A stretch of DNA of 64,000 bases. Origin: Hazenella coriacea. Lineage in GTDB: Bacteria > Bacillota > Bacilli > Thermoactinomycetales > Thermoactinomycetaceae. Position 1 is the stretch's first letter. Each line of letters begins with the position of its first letter. Under the pieces are notes generated by a model that saw only the letters and a program-made list of their open reading frames with translations, did not search any database and was not told where the DNA came from. This document shows positions 42,827 to 52,510 of this stretch, piece after piece. The stretch is taken from contig NZ_SMAG01000003.1 of NCBI RefSeq assembly GCF_004341825.1, forward strand, positions 248,001 to 312,000. Reading direction: 5' to 3'. A program made the translations under genes and the position numbers.

Positions 42827-45196
42827 TTATTTAATCTCGATTTCGATCGGCTCAGAGACTAGAGACCATTCGCCACCTAACATGGAGTATGATGTGGTAG
42901 CTAATAAGGTCAGTTTACCTTTTGTAAGTGCCTGAATCTGATTTCCTTCCATCTTTACATGAGTTCCATTTTCAATAGCAAGAAGGTTTGCGGCGATATT
43001 GGTTTTAACTTCTTTTCGGTCAACCATCATCGCTTCAATGGAGACAGTTTCACCTACTTTTAAAGTTAATTTCTTTTTCTTTGGTTGCAAGCTAACTGGA
43101 GCCTCATTGACCCATTGAGTGTAATCAGTAATGGGGCCTGTGCCTCCAGATGCTAGATATTGTCTGAAGGGCTCCTGATTTCTAAAGGTCCAGTTATAGG
43201 TGAGCAGTCCTCTTTGTCTCATAAAAGTGAGGAATTCTGGGTAAAGGCTTCCATAGCTCGCATTTAGAGTCGCATTCATCATATTTCCATAGTGCATCAT
43301 TTGGGACGCTTTTTCTAACTTAGCCTCTTTCGTCGCTGGGATCGATGATGAGTATAGATAACCTAAGCCGATCGCTGGTTGCAACTGATGAGTCGCTATC
43401 ACACTATTCGCGTCAAAGCTTTGTACCATCACTTGACTAGTCATACCCAGTTCTTCAATCATGTCGACCATTTCTTTTTCAAGACCTGTAGCTTTAGTCT
43501 CTACCAACAGAACTACGTCTTTACCATTAAACTCTTCTAAGAACTCACGAAAAGTAGGAACTTTCTCTCCTGCAAACTCAGAACTAAATTTAGAGCCTGC
43601 ATCTAGTTGACGAATTTGCTTTAAAGTCAAAGATTTCACTGCACCTGTTCCATTCGTTGTACGATTGACAGTTAGATCATGCATAATGACTATGTGTCCG
43701 TCTTTGGTCATTTGAATATCCGTTTCCAGTACGTCTGCTCCCAACTCATATGCCTTTCTATAAGAAGCCATCGTATTTTCAGGAGCCAGTGAAGGAACAC
43801 CCCGATGAGCTACAATGACAGGTCTTTGCATCATCGTTTGCTCCGGATATTGGCTTAGTGCTTGAGTGATAACTTGAGGGAAGGATGTAATCACACCATT
43901 AACCCCAGTTTGAATCAATTGATGAGTAGATGTTAGATCTTTTTTATGACTCATTCCCCATACGGAAATCGCTCGTTGATGAAAGAAATGTGTGATTTCA
44001 GGAGTGATTGCCTTTTGTGGGAGAATCACCACTTTCGCTCCATGTGCATGAACCTCTTGTACGATGCGATTTAAATCTTTTTGGCTTTGAGATTCTTCTT
44101 CATAAAGAATACCACCACGTACGACACGATATTGAGTTTTTAGATCACGGACAATCTCTGGTTGACTAGAAACGATCTGCACATCGTCAATGTTCATTTC
44201 CTTTAGTAAAGTAGCTACTTGATGGACAAGCTTTGGATCCTCGATCCGGATGATGGGAATATGCTTTCCGTTTAGTTGTCGCAATACATCAGGGAGACTA
44301 GCAATAACTGTAGAACGATGGAAAGCAACCAATTGCCCTTTTTTCCCTTCACGAACTTTCAATAAAACAGAAGATACTCCCAAACTTTCTAATTGATTGA
44401 TTTCTTCTATGGATTGAATTTGTGAAATAAGGGTTGGGGGGCTAACAATACCCGTCTGTGGTTCTTTAGGTTGTAAAGGAGCTTTTTTCTCCACTGGTGG
44501 GAGCGTCCCTGGATGAAGTGCAACACGAACATTGTCAAACTGTACAGTAGCTCCATTGACTTGAAAGCCTAGATCTCCAGTTTTCCATTGACTAGCTAAG
44601 TCGGTATGAATCACTCGTTTACCGTTAATATATTGTTCAACGATTTGATCTGATACGATGACTTTGACGTGATACGTTTTCCCTAAAACAAATGGTTCAT
44701 GATAAAAAGCGGTCTCTGGAACATGCCATTGATTTGATTCGTTACGAATCGCAAACTCTAAACCATTTAAAGCGGTTGCTCCTCGTCGAATGGCGAATTG
44801 ATAGTAAGGAAAGCCTTCTGGTTGAATTCGATACATCAAAGAAGCCCAACGTGAATCGTCTACTGCCGATTGAAACGTCAAATCTGCTTCAAAAATATAG
44901 TCACCTGTTTCTTTAGGTGCAGGGATACGAACCCGAGAAGGTTTACTTGATGATGGTGAGGATAAAACTAATTTTCCATCCTGAACGGCTCCAGTTCCTT
45001 CGATCAATGACCATTGATCTGGTAAAGAGCCATTGGCTAGTTCATTAAAGTTTTCACTTAACCATTCACTCTCTTGAGAAGGTGATGCTGGTTTGGTTTC
45101 CGCAAAAGCAAAACTTACATTTCCTAGTGCAAAAATCATGATCATCAACAATACAAATGATCTCTTTAACCAAGACTTCTTCTGGTGACTCATCAT
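42827..45196 (-). CDS. Secreted glycerophosphodiester phosphodiesterase with accessory domains
   Basis: 789 aa. Signal peptide (SFVLLMIMIFALGNVSFAFA), a concanavalin-like LamG/DUF1080 domain (about 40-230), then a barrel-like stretch (about 255-430) resembling a GDPD without its catalytic residues. A full GDPD domain follows from about 460, with VIVAHRGVPSLAPENTMASY, GADVLETDIQMTKDG and IVIMHDLTVNRTT (catalytic His pair and Glu/Asp present), and an Ig-like tail. It would release glycerol-3-phosphate from deacylated lipids or teichoic acid outside the cell. The start has GGAGGAGA in front of two consecutive ATGs; the second (45193) is equally possible. Confidence 0.88.
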   Translation of the reverse strand: MMSHQKKSWLKRSFVLLMIMIFALGNVSFAFAETKPASPSQESEWLSENFNELANGSLPDQWSLIEGTGAVQDGKLVLSSPSSSKPSRVRIPAPKETGDYIFEADLTFQSAVDDSRWASLMYRIQPEGFPYYQFAIRRGATALNGLEFAIRNESNQWHVPETAFYHEPFVLGKTYHVKVIVSDQIVEQYINGKRVIHTDLASQWKTGDLGFQVNGATVQFDNVRVALHPGTLPPVEKKAPLQPKEPQTGIVSPPTLISQIQSIEEINQLESLGVSSVLLKVREGKKGQLVAFHRSTVIASLPDVLRQLNGKHIPIIRIEDPKLVHQVATLLKEMNIDDVQIVSSQPEIVRDLKTQYRVVRGGILYEEESQSQKDLNRIVQEVHAHGAKVVILPQKAITPEITHFFHQRAISVWGMSHKKDLTSTHQLIQTGVNGVITSFPQVITQALSQYPEQTMMQRPVIVAHRGVPSLAPENTMASYRKAYELGADVLETDIQMTKDGHIVIMHDLTVNRTTNGTGAVKSLTLKQIRQLDAGSKFSSEFAGEKVPTFREFLEEFNGKDVVLLVETKATGLEKEMVDMIEELGMTSQVMVQSFDANSVIATHQLQPAIGLGYLYSSSIPATKEAKLEKASQMMHYGNMMNATLNASYGSLYPEFLTFMRQRGLLTYNWTFRNQEPFRQYLASGGTGPITDYTQWVNEAPVSLQPKKKKLTLKVGETVSIEAMMVDRKEVKTNIAANLLAIENGTHVKMEGNQIQALTKGKLTLLATTSYSMLGGEWSLVSEPIEIEIK

Positions 45197-45429
45197 TCTC
45201 CTCCTTGACTAGCCTCGCCTCGTTATTCTTAATCTAGGCTGTCTTCACTCAGCCTATAATAGATTTGTTAATCAGCTGTATACGATCAATCACTTTTTAA
45301 CAAAGATTCGATATAGCAAAAACTCTGTTTAGACTCGTGTATGATGAATTAAGAAAAATAGTGTACTTCATCTGCATATGTACTCTATTCGTTGCCTACA
45401 ATACACAGAGATAGCCTATGTCTACATGC

Positions 45430-45690
45430 AGCGGACTTCTCCACTTCTTTACGAGGGATAAGCTCATGGTGGGTGAAAATCAAGCTCTGTTACTCTCTTT
45501 CATATAGGTAAATATTGTCTAATCGACACTACTGATTCTGCATGATTGTCAATAACACAGAGCCAATCATCAAGTAGCTGAAGTGGTATTCGTCAATGAT
45601 TGACCCAAAAACAGTTTAGGTAAAGTGATTTCTGAAAAAGGTGCATGGATGACTAACACTCATCACCCGGCTCCGCATTTTCTATTTGTT
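45430..45690 (+). other. Mosaic of fragments related to the retron island RNAs
   Basis: This 581-bp gap (45197-45777) holds no gene. Bases 45430-45481 match the reverse complement of 49713-49764 (e.g. AAGCTCATGGTGGGT). 45518-45533 matches the repeat near virD4 at 30415-30430. 45648-45676 matches 28 of 29 bases of the msr segment of the tandem ncRNAs (GATGACTAACACTCATCACC). The mismatch keeps the small hairpin paired. Confidence 0.6.
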
Positions 45691-45777
45691 TTATAGCATA
45701 AACTTTTTAGAAATAACCTACACTAAGGATATACTTAACACTACCAAAATTTGACTTGTTTTTTATGGTGAATTTTA

Positions 45778-46473
45778 ATGAATACATTTACTCCTCCAAC
45801 TCATTGGATGATGACACAAACATGGAATCATGTATTATTCGTTCACTTCCCACTTAAGCCAGATCTTTTACGGAGGCTTATTCCGCAACCGTTACAATTG
45901 GATACATATCAAGGAGATGCATGGGTGAGCTTTGTCCCTTTTGCGATCACAGATATGCGTCTTCACTATTTACCGCCGATCCCTTTCACCACACAATTTT
46001 TACAAGTTAATCTACGTACATATGTGAAATACAAAGAAAAACGAGGGATCTATTTCATTAGTCTTGATGCAAACAATCATTTAGCTACTTTATCAGCTCG
46101 TACTTTTTTTTATCTTCCCTACAAATTTGCTAGAATCACGATGGAACACCTAAACTTATGTAATCGCTTTACTTCTCACCGAGACAAAGACACCATCTTT
46201 ACTGCTTACTTTCGCCCTTCAGGGTCCGTATTTTGCTCAACACCAGGCTCTTTAGAAGAGTGGCTCACCGAACGTTACTCACAATTTATTGTCAAGGGTA
46301 AACAGGTATATGAAGGAAAACTTGTACACCCTCGGTGGCTATTACAACAAGCTGATTGTGGTCTTTCTGGCAACTGGATCTCTAGCTTTCACCCCAGTTT
46401 GTCTGAGATCGAGCCCATCTGTCACTATTCCGAGAAACAGACAGCTTGGATGATGATACCAAAAAAAGTATAA
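45778..46473 (+). CDS. DUF2071 (YqjF-like) protein
   Basis: 231 aa, soluble. Matches the DUF2071/YqjF family: WNHVLFVHFPLKPDLLRRLI, a WVSFVPFAITDMR strand, VNLRTYVKYKEKRGIYFISL and a late AWMMIPKKV end. Biochemical role unknown. No clear Shine-Dalgarno before the ATG. It converges on the retron operon. Confidence 0.85.
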   Translation: MNTFTPPTHWMMTQTWNHVLFVHFPLKPDLLRRLIPQPLQLDTYQGDAWVSFVPFAITDMRLHYLPPIPFTTQFLQVNLRTYVKYKEKRGIYFISLDANNHLATLSARTFFYLPYKFARITMEHLNLCNRFTSHRDKDTIFTAYFRPSGSVFCSTPGSLEEWLTERYSQFIVKGKQVYEGKLVHPRWLLQQADCGLSGNWISSFHPSLSEIEPICHYSEKQTAWMMIPKKV

Positions 46474-46479
46474 AAAAAT

Positions 46480-46507
46480 AAAAAGAGTGCTCATAAGCAC
46501 CCTTTTT
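46480..46507. terminator. Bidirectional Rho-independent terminator
   Basis: GAGTGCT/AGCACCC hairpin with a 4-nt loop, preceded by A4 and followed by T5. It is shared by the DUF2071 gene and the reverse transcriptase gene. Confidence 0.82.
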
Positions 46508-46520
46508 AAAGTCAAATCTA

Positions 46521-47975
46521 TTATTTTGAAACGACTGATCCTGCTAAATGATATTTAATTGCAATCCGTTCCACTTGCTCACCTAACTTTTCACCTAATT
46601 CGGGGCGAACCATCCGAATATAGCTGGTGGTTCCTTGAATATATGCCCAGAAGTTCGGATGATTGGAACGATTTTCTGCTTCTAAACCATTTTTCTCTAC
46701 ATTGTGAAGCAAAGCACGAAAACGACGTAGGTCTTGCCGAGTAAGATTTGGCTTTTCGTTCACCACAATCCCTGTTACCCGTTGCCGACGGGAGGCTCGC
46801 AAAACTCTGGTTTTCTCTTCATTGACAGTAAAACCTTCAAACTTAACGATGTTCCGAACGGAATTCAAGAGAGTCCCAATCTTTGAAAGTGAAGACTCTT
46901 GACAAGAAAAGGTTAAGTCATCGGCATAACGTGTATAAATAAAACCATTCGTTTGTGCTAAGCCCGTTAACCTTTCATCCAAACGCCGACATAGAATATT
47001 AGTAATGCTTGGACTGGTACATGCCCCTTGAGGTAATTGACGTTCACCCAAAGCTACATGATAGATCTTTCCATTAAATGAGGCTTCTTTTCTTGGTGGT
47101 TCGGTACATAGACAAGCAAAAAGAGTGCTAATCGCTTCACTGTATCCAAATGAGTGAAATAAACCTCTAACACGCCAAAAAGTAATTGAAGGGAAAAAGT
47201 CTTTCAAATCCATTTTAATGACAGCTGCTTGGTTGACGTGTTGTTTTGCATTATCTACGGTATTGATTTGAGGCACAAATCCGTAAGCTGCCGAATGAAC
47301 TTGAATCTGATCTAGAATATGGGCTTTGATCCATGCTTGCGCCTGTCGTAATAGAGGTTTTGGGGAGGATATTTCCCGTTCGCCTCCGTTTTTCTTAGGA
47401 ATGGTAAAACGATAATAATGATTGATGGTAGCTGTATCCCGATGGTATGTAAGCCATTTTAATTGACTCAAAGTAATCCCCATCTCATCAGCACATTGAA
47501 CCGCTGAACGGATGAGTGGTAACCTTTGCTCCATTAACTTCTTTTCATCGGTTTCAAAGGATTGTAAACCAGCCGAGAGTCCATCTCCTACATGTACGAT
47601 ATGCGATTCTTTGTAATCTTGCCAACGAGCTTTTCGGTCAGCCTCTCTTTTTTCGATGGCAGCTTTTCGGTCAGCTCGTTTCTTTTTACTCTCTTCAATC
47701 CGCTTTGCACGTGCTTGTTTTAATATTTTATTGAGATTAGAAATTTTCGCTGACTCTTTTTGTAACTCTTGTAGTTCAGCTTGTAGTTGCTTTAATTTTA
47801 ATTCATCTTCTGCTTGTTCTCTTTTTTCTTCTGGAGTAAGTGGTTTTTCTATCCAAAATCCTAAACGAAGCATCTCTTTTTTGATCGCTTCAGTTCTTCC
47901 TTCTGATTTAATCCGTTCAATCCACTCTTCTCGGGTTAATTGTTTGACTTCCTCTTGGTTTTGTTCTTCAGTCAT
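46521..47975 (-). CDS. Retron-type reverse transcriptase with long N-terminal coiled coil
   Basis: 484 aa. Residues 1-145 form a highly charged coiled coil. The RT domain follows: DNAKQH (the retron NAxxH motif), VIKMDLKDFFPSI, LPQGACTSPSITNIL, the catalytic YTRYADDLTFS and the retron VTG motif in RRQRVTGIVVNEK. These hallmarks place it with retron RTs rather than group II introns or DGRs. It would reverse-transcribe part of a structured RNA into msDNA. I start at the ATG at 47975, where AGGAGGG lies upstream; an earlier ATG overlaps the stop of the SWIM gene. Confidence 0.93.
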   Translation of the reverse strand: MTEEQNQEEVKQLTREEWIERIKSEGRTEAIKKEMLRLGFWIEKPLTPEEKREQAEDELKLKQLQAELQELQKESAKISNLNKILKQARAKRIEESKKKRADRKAAIEKREADRKARWQDYKESHIVHVGDGLSAGLQSFETDEKKLMEQRLPLIRSAVQCADEMGITLSQLKWLTYHRDTATINHYYRFTIPKKNGGEREISSPKPLLRQAQAWIKAHILDQIQVHSAAYGFVPQINTVDNAKQHVNQAAVIKMDLKDFFPSITFWRVRGLFHSFGYSEAISTLFACLCTEPPRKEASFNGKIYHVALGERQLPQGACTSPSITNILCRRLDERLTGLAQTNGFIYTRYADDLTFSCQESSLSKIGTLLNSVRNIVKFEGFTVNEEKTRVLRASRRQRVTGIVVNEKPNLTRQDLRRFRALLHNVEKNGLEAENRSNHPNFWAYIQGTTSYIRMVRPELGEKLGEQVERIAIKYHLAGSVVSK

Positions 47976-47989
47976 CGGTTTCCCTCCTC

Positions 47990-49639
47990 TCATCCTTGTT
48001 GCGTTTGCCGATAACTTGAGATTAACGCTAACATATGCTCACAAGGTCCCTGCATCAAGCGATTCTGTTTATAGAAGTAACAAGAGCAAGCTCCGCGAGC
48101 GATGCGACCATCTTTATCCAAAGTAACCGTTGGATTAAATGGTTTAGTCTTTCCTTCTACCGTTCCTTGAAGCTCTACACCTTCCTCAACTGTAGGTAAG
48201 ACACCTTGTAATGAAACTTTCCCACTTTCAAGCAATTTTTCTGCTTCTTCTTCACGTGGATTCGTGTATTGTAATTGATCCATTGGAAGAGGATCACGAG
48301 TTAATTCCCGTAAACGATACTTTCCGATTTCTAAGTCAAACATGACTCTCCCTGCACTACATAGTTGGCGGATCGCAGCTTGAACTACATTCTCTGGTAA
48401 GTGGGTCCAACGGGCTAATTCGCTTTCCGTAGCCGTTTTCTTTAATTTTAGTTGCGCGAAAACAAGGGTACTTTGACGCGGTGTTGCTTCTACACTGGTT
48501 CCCACCATGAGGTCAAAGTTTCCGGCTCCTGCCCAGTCATTCCTTGTCCAACCAGACAGTCCAAGGGTAAAGCTAAGTCCACCCAAATCTACAACATAAA
48601 AGCTTGGCATCCCCGTTCCCAATAAATGGACAGTAATCTGGTTGGCTAAGGGTAAGAGACGCTCTAAAAGAAATAGACGGCGACGTCCCCAAACCCGAAT
48701 CTCTTTTGGTTCATCACCTAGGTAGACAGAATCTGTAAAGACCATCTCTTCATCCCATGGCTGGATGATACATTTAACAGGTTGACCTGGTTGTAATACA
48801 TACTTAAGGGATCGTGGGCTCTTCCGCTCCTTGTGACGGCGTAAGAAAGCACATAGATTATATAGATCGACTGGTTTCATCGTAAATGAAGAAGTAGGCA
48901 AGCTCATCGCCGATTGTACTTGTAAGAAACCTCGTACCCAACTGGTTGGTACATCAATCTTTTTTTCTTTATAAACTTCGCGTCCTTCTGTAGCTACCTC
49001 GAATCCACTTGGATCAATTTGAAATTCAGTAGGTCGATAAGTACGAATTCGTTGTAATGCCCCTAATAAGTTGTCTGAAAAGTCAATGTTGGTTGTTCCA
49101 TATTGAAACTCCTTTACATCCGTAAATAAACGATCATGAACAGCTAATCGTCCATATGATGACTCATCTAAAGAAAAAGCTTCAAAAAAGACTTGATCTG
49201 GTGCCACAGTAATCACGGGATCTAAAACCCACCAAGCATCTGGACTATTCTTATATAAGTACTGGAAGTATTCTCGACGTGCATTATAAAAGTCAGTCAT
49301 CCGCGCATCTCGCCGCTTTTGCAAAACTTTAATCTGTTCACGAACCCCTGTCATTTGTTTGGCTAGATCTGATTTCAGTGTCAAAATAACTGCAATATCA
49401 TCCATGTACTGCTCTTGAACCCAAGCCTGATAGGCAGTATGATCTTTCGGTTTATAGTTTAAATCAGATACAACCACATCTCTTAGTGCAATCATGGCAT
49501 CTCGATAGCGGATCGGATCAGCGATTTTCCCACGAAAATAAGTGGGCTCCCTTCCTAAGTCAGGGGAAAAGTCAACGAGTGTCTGCCCTCCGACATGACT
49601 GATTCCACTTGATTTGGCATAAGTTTGTTGAAAAAGCAT
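47990..49639 (-). CDS. SWIM zinc-finger protein of the retron operon
   Basis: 549 aa. Near the C-terminus CSCYFYKQNRLMQGPCEHML is a SWIM motif (CxC..CxH), a zinc-binding nucleic-acid or protein-interaction module. Just before it, segments like ESELARWTHLPENVVQAAIR suggest a winged helix. The rest is alpha/beta without known catalytic motifs. As I recall published retron classifications, RTs linked to winged-helix/SWIM proteins form type XIII; this should be checked. ATG start with GGAGGGAG; RT follows within 15 bp. Confidence 0.85.
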   Translation of the reverse strand: MLFQQTYAKSSGISHVGGQTLVDFSPDLGREPTYFRGKIADPIRYRDAMIALRDVVVSDLNYKPKDHTAYQAWVQEQYMDDIAVILTLKSDLAKQMTGVREQIKVLQKRRDARMTDFYNARREYFQYLYKNSPDAWWVLDPVITVAPDQVFFEAFSLDESSYGRLAVHDRLFTDVKEFQYGTTNIDFSDNLLGALQRIRTYRPTEFQIDPSGFEVATEGREVYKEKKIDVPTSWVRGFLQVQSAMSLPTSSFTMKPVDLYNLCAFLRRHKERKSPRSLKYVLQPGQPVKCIIQPWDEEMVFTDSVYLGDEPKEIRVWGRRRLFLLERLLPLANQITVHLLGTGMPSFYVVDLGGLSFTLGLSGWTRNDWAGAGNFDLMVGTSVEATPRQSTLVFAQLKLKKTATESELARWTHLPENVVQAAIRQLCSAGRVMFDLEIGKYRLRELTRDPLPMDQLQYTNPREEEAEKLLESGKVSLQGVLPTVEEGVELQGTVEGKTKPFNPTVTLDKDGRIARGACSCYFYKQNRLMQGPCEHMLALISSYRQTQQG

Positions 49640-49680
49640 AGTTCTCCCTCCATTTCGATATTTGTTAGTGTTGAGTTGAC

Positions 49681-49878
49681 AGTAATCCTAATCATCTAAG
49701 GCATCGGAGATCGAGTTTTACCCACCATGAGCTTGTACCTTGTCAAGAAGCAGAGAAGTCCGCTCCACCCTTCGATTCCGGGAGCTGGCAATCGAAGGGC
49801 TCCACTAGGAAGCGGTACAAAGTCATTTTGGGTGAAACAACGACCCGACGGTATTTACATTTTGTGACTATAATTACT
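49681..49878 (-). ncRNA. Strongly folded intergenic RNA inside the retron operon
   Basis: The 251-bp gap between the HEAT-like and SWIM genes folds end to end: AGTAAT/ATTACT (49681-49686 with 49873-49878), CATCGG/CCGACG, TCG/CGA, GTTT/AAAC, ACCCA/TGGGT, CTTGTACC/GGTACAAAG, and at the centre CCCTTCGATT/AATCGAAGGG (49768-49777 with 49790-49799). Such a nested, bulged hairpin about 200 nt long resembles an msd or a processing signal. No terminator or promoter is evident, so it is probably part of the operon transcript. It does not share sequence with the tandem ncRNAs upstream. Confidence 0.6.
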
Positions 49879-49890
49879 CATTTGGAGATC

Positions 49891-52326
49891 CTAATTTATC
49901 AATTGTAAAGGCGATGAAAGATTTGGATATTGGGTTTGAATTCGGGTTAACACTAATAGAATTCGTTCCAGTTCTTTTTTCGTCTCATTTCTAGCTACAT
50001 CCGCTAACAGTGGTACAACACATTCAGCTAATTCTTCACTTTGCTGTCCCAAACTCATGAGTAAATCCAATGCTTTCTTTTTCGCTTTTCGCCCTGCATT
50101 CACTCGGAATAGAACAGTACGGAAAAAGAGTTCTAACCGTTTGACTAACTCCGCATCCCAACTGACTTCGTCCGCTAACTGTAGTGCATATTCATGAATG
50201 TGGGGATAAGGACTTTCGCTAGCTCTTAACATTAACTCCTTCATGTCTAACTCTTTTCGATGGATCTCAACCATCTCCATCGCAAATTGTTGGATATCAT
50301 CCCGAGCTGTATCCAGTAGTCCATAGATCAAATCAGTAGTAAATTCATCTCTAGACAATGTTTTAATATAGCTAAACATCCACTCACGAGTATCTGCCCA
50401 GTCCGTTTCAACCAAGTTAACCATCCCATCATCCGTCAAATCTTTGCGGATCTGAAGGATCAGTCCACGCGCTTCCTCTCTCACTAAAGCTACTGGACAA
50501 TGTGCCATGTTTAGCAACTGTTCAAAGGTCAACTGACTCGCTTCGGGTTGAATCAATTGTATGAGACGAGCACCAAACTCTTGCAGTGCTGTTGAATCTG
50601 AGTCGATTAACAAAAGCACCTTGGATAATGGAGTGGCTTCCAATTCAGACCAGAATAAAGAGCCTAATAAGTCCTCACGAATATAGTCGCATACTTCTTC
50701 AGGAAGATCGTTTCGCAACATCCTTTTCCATAGCTCTGGAATCAGTTCAGCATGGAAAGGAACTAACCATAACAATCGATCGGTGAAAAACTGAGTAGTA
50801 AATACTTGGTGATCTTCACCGGGAATCGATGCCAACTCCACTAAAAATGAAGGCGTGATTTGTAGCTGAGTAAACCGTTCCGATAAAATTTGTCTTGCCA
50901 TCTGGCACAAAGGTGATTCGATCTCTGACAAGATCGGAAGCAAACTATTGGCATCCAGTGGGTATTTCGCCAAATCCATCTGGGTCACGAGCAGCAATCC
51001 TAGTTCTTGAATGGCAGGAATAGATACACTCATTAACTTTTGAACCAGCTGAAGTGTGGCAATCCGATTAAGAACAGGCTTGAGCTTATGATGGAACAAC
51101 TGTACCCAGTCAGCGACAATTGCTTCTGCTAGATCATCAGTTTGAAGTTTGGAGACAAACCGTTGAACGATTGACCCCAATTGCTCCTCAGACCAATGAA
51201 TCATGTTTGTTTTTAAGAAATGATAAGCCTGTTCGCGAACTTCTGGAAATTGGCTTATCGCTAAATCAAACCAAGTATCAAGGTCTGTCTGTTTGGGATC
51301 AAGACGATCACAAATCATCGCCGCAGCTACCATTCGTCTGACAGGATGTTGATCCTTGAATAATGTTTTTAATGACGAATCTTCTATGTTTTTAACAAAA
51401 GAAAAATTTCCTTTTCGCAATGCTTTTCCCGCAAATAAAATGACCTGCCCTGATCTAGCTTCTTGCACAAGCTTCCATAATTGCTCTGGATATGTATCCC
51501 ACAAATCTGGAAATGCTTCTTCACGATCTCCAAGGAGCGGATTAGCGGCTACTTGATCATCTGTATTTACAATCGTCCATCCATCACTTCGATAGCGATA
51601 TCGAGTGCTATTGTGGTATAAGATGTGGTTAAATAGCCAATATTTCCGGTTAAACTCAGTTCCATAGCTTTCATCAAGCTGCATCAACACGTCCATCGAC
51701 ATACGAATATAGTCTGATGGTCTTTCTCGACCTGTATTTCTCAATGTCCGCCATGTTCTCCGTCGCAGATAATGGCGGGTCTTGTTGGAAAAATAACCTT
51801 GACCATACAGGGTATCAAATCGGTGCGCTAAAACAGCCCAAGTTTTGTAGTCTCTTTTCCATTCGGCCAACTTGTAGATGGCTTTGATATAACGAAAATA
51901 TACATCTGTAAATGGAATCAATGTGTAACTATATGTGCGGTAACTATAAAAGTCATGTGAAGGACCAGAAACCAAACCTTTTTTAGGTACCTCAACTTTG
52001 GTAAAAGGAACAAATTCACCATATGTATAATGAGTGAATAGCTCATGAAAAGCTTGGCGTGCCAAGGGATGCGGATTTAAATACAAGGTCCAAAGCCAAG
52101 ATCCATTTTTTGTCTTATTTCGAACCCAAGTAAAATACCCCCCCCATCGAGTCTCTTGATATTTATAATTATTAAAAGATTGATAGGCGAACTTTTTTAA
52201 TTCATCAATAAATGCAGGATCATTTTGCTTAAGCAATGCTTGTAAATGTTCTGGTAATTCTTTATGAGGTTGTTCTTCTCTCCACCAGGCTGAGTACTCT
52301 GGTTTCTTTCCGTTTGTGGAATTCAT
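49891..52326 (-). CDS. Large HEAT-like repeat protein of the retron operon
   Basis: 811 aa from the ATG at 52326 (GGAGG seven bases upstream; the frame is open further up to 52413, with weaker starts). The N-terminal 300 residues are rich in Trp and Tyr (TRWGGYFTWVRNKTKNGSWL). From about 310 on, repeated helix pairs (HPVRRMVAAAMICDRLD, FPEVREQAYHFLKT, LVREEARGLILQIRKDL, YPHIHEYALQLADE) form a HEAT-like solenoid. First gene of the operon, about 185 bp after the terminator of the nearer ncRNA. Probably a scaffold or sensor for the SWIM/RT pair. Confidence 0.8.
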   Translation of the reverse strand: MNSTNGKKPEYSAWWREEQPHKELPEHLQALLKQNDPAFIDELKKFAYQSFNNYKYQETRWGGYFTWVRNKTKNGSWLWTLYLNPHPLARQAFHELFTHYTYGEFVPFTKVEVPKKGLVSGPSHDFYSYRTYSYTLIPFTDVYFRYIKAIYKLAEWKRDYKTWAVLAHRFDTLYGQGYFSNKTRHYLRRRTWRTLRNTGRERPSDYIRMSMDVLMQLDESYGTEFNRKYWLFNHILYHNSTRYRYRSDGWTIVNTDDQVAANPLLGDREEAFPDLWDTYPEQLWKLVQEARSGQVILFAGKALRKGNFSFVKNIEDSSLKTLFKDQHPVRRMVAAAMICDRLDPKQTDLDTWFDLAISQFPEVREQAYHFLKTNMIHWSEEQLGSIVQRFVSKLQTDDLAEAIVADWVQLFHHKLKPVLNRIATLQLVQKLMSVSIPAIQELGLLLVTQMDLAKYPLDANSLLPILSEIESPLCQMARQILSERFTQLQITPSFLVELASIPGEDHQVFTTQFFTDRLLWLVPFHAELIPELWKRMLRNDLPEEVCDYIREDLLGSLFWSELEATPLSKVLLLIDSDSTALQEFGARLIQLIQPEASQLTFEQLLNMAHCPVALVREEARGLILQIRKDLTDDGMVNLVETDWADTREWMFSYIKTLSRDEFTTDLIYGLLDTARDDIQQFAMEMVEIHRKELDMKELMLRASESPYPHIHEYALQLADEVSWDAELVKRLELFFRTVLFRVNAGRKAKKKALDLLMSLGQQSEELAECVVPLLADVARNETKKELERILLVLTRIQTQYPNLSSPLQLIN

Positions 52327-52510
52327 GCAGATCCTCCCTCTTTTCTTTTTAGCTTCTTTATTAATCCAGATCCAAATCCCATCTGGTGTATAGTCACTCA
52401 TTAAAGAACCCATCCTCTCAGCTTGTGCCTTACGAATTAATCAAACTACTAAAATGAAAGATTGGCTCCTGAATTTCTGTACATCGAAATCATCGAGTTC
52501 TATACAATCA

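Noticed and set aside
46521-47975. Group II intron maturase
   Set aside because: The RT has no X/maturase or endonuclease domain, has the retron VTG motif, and no intron RNA domains V/VI are visible around it.
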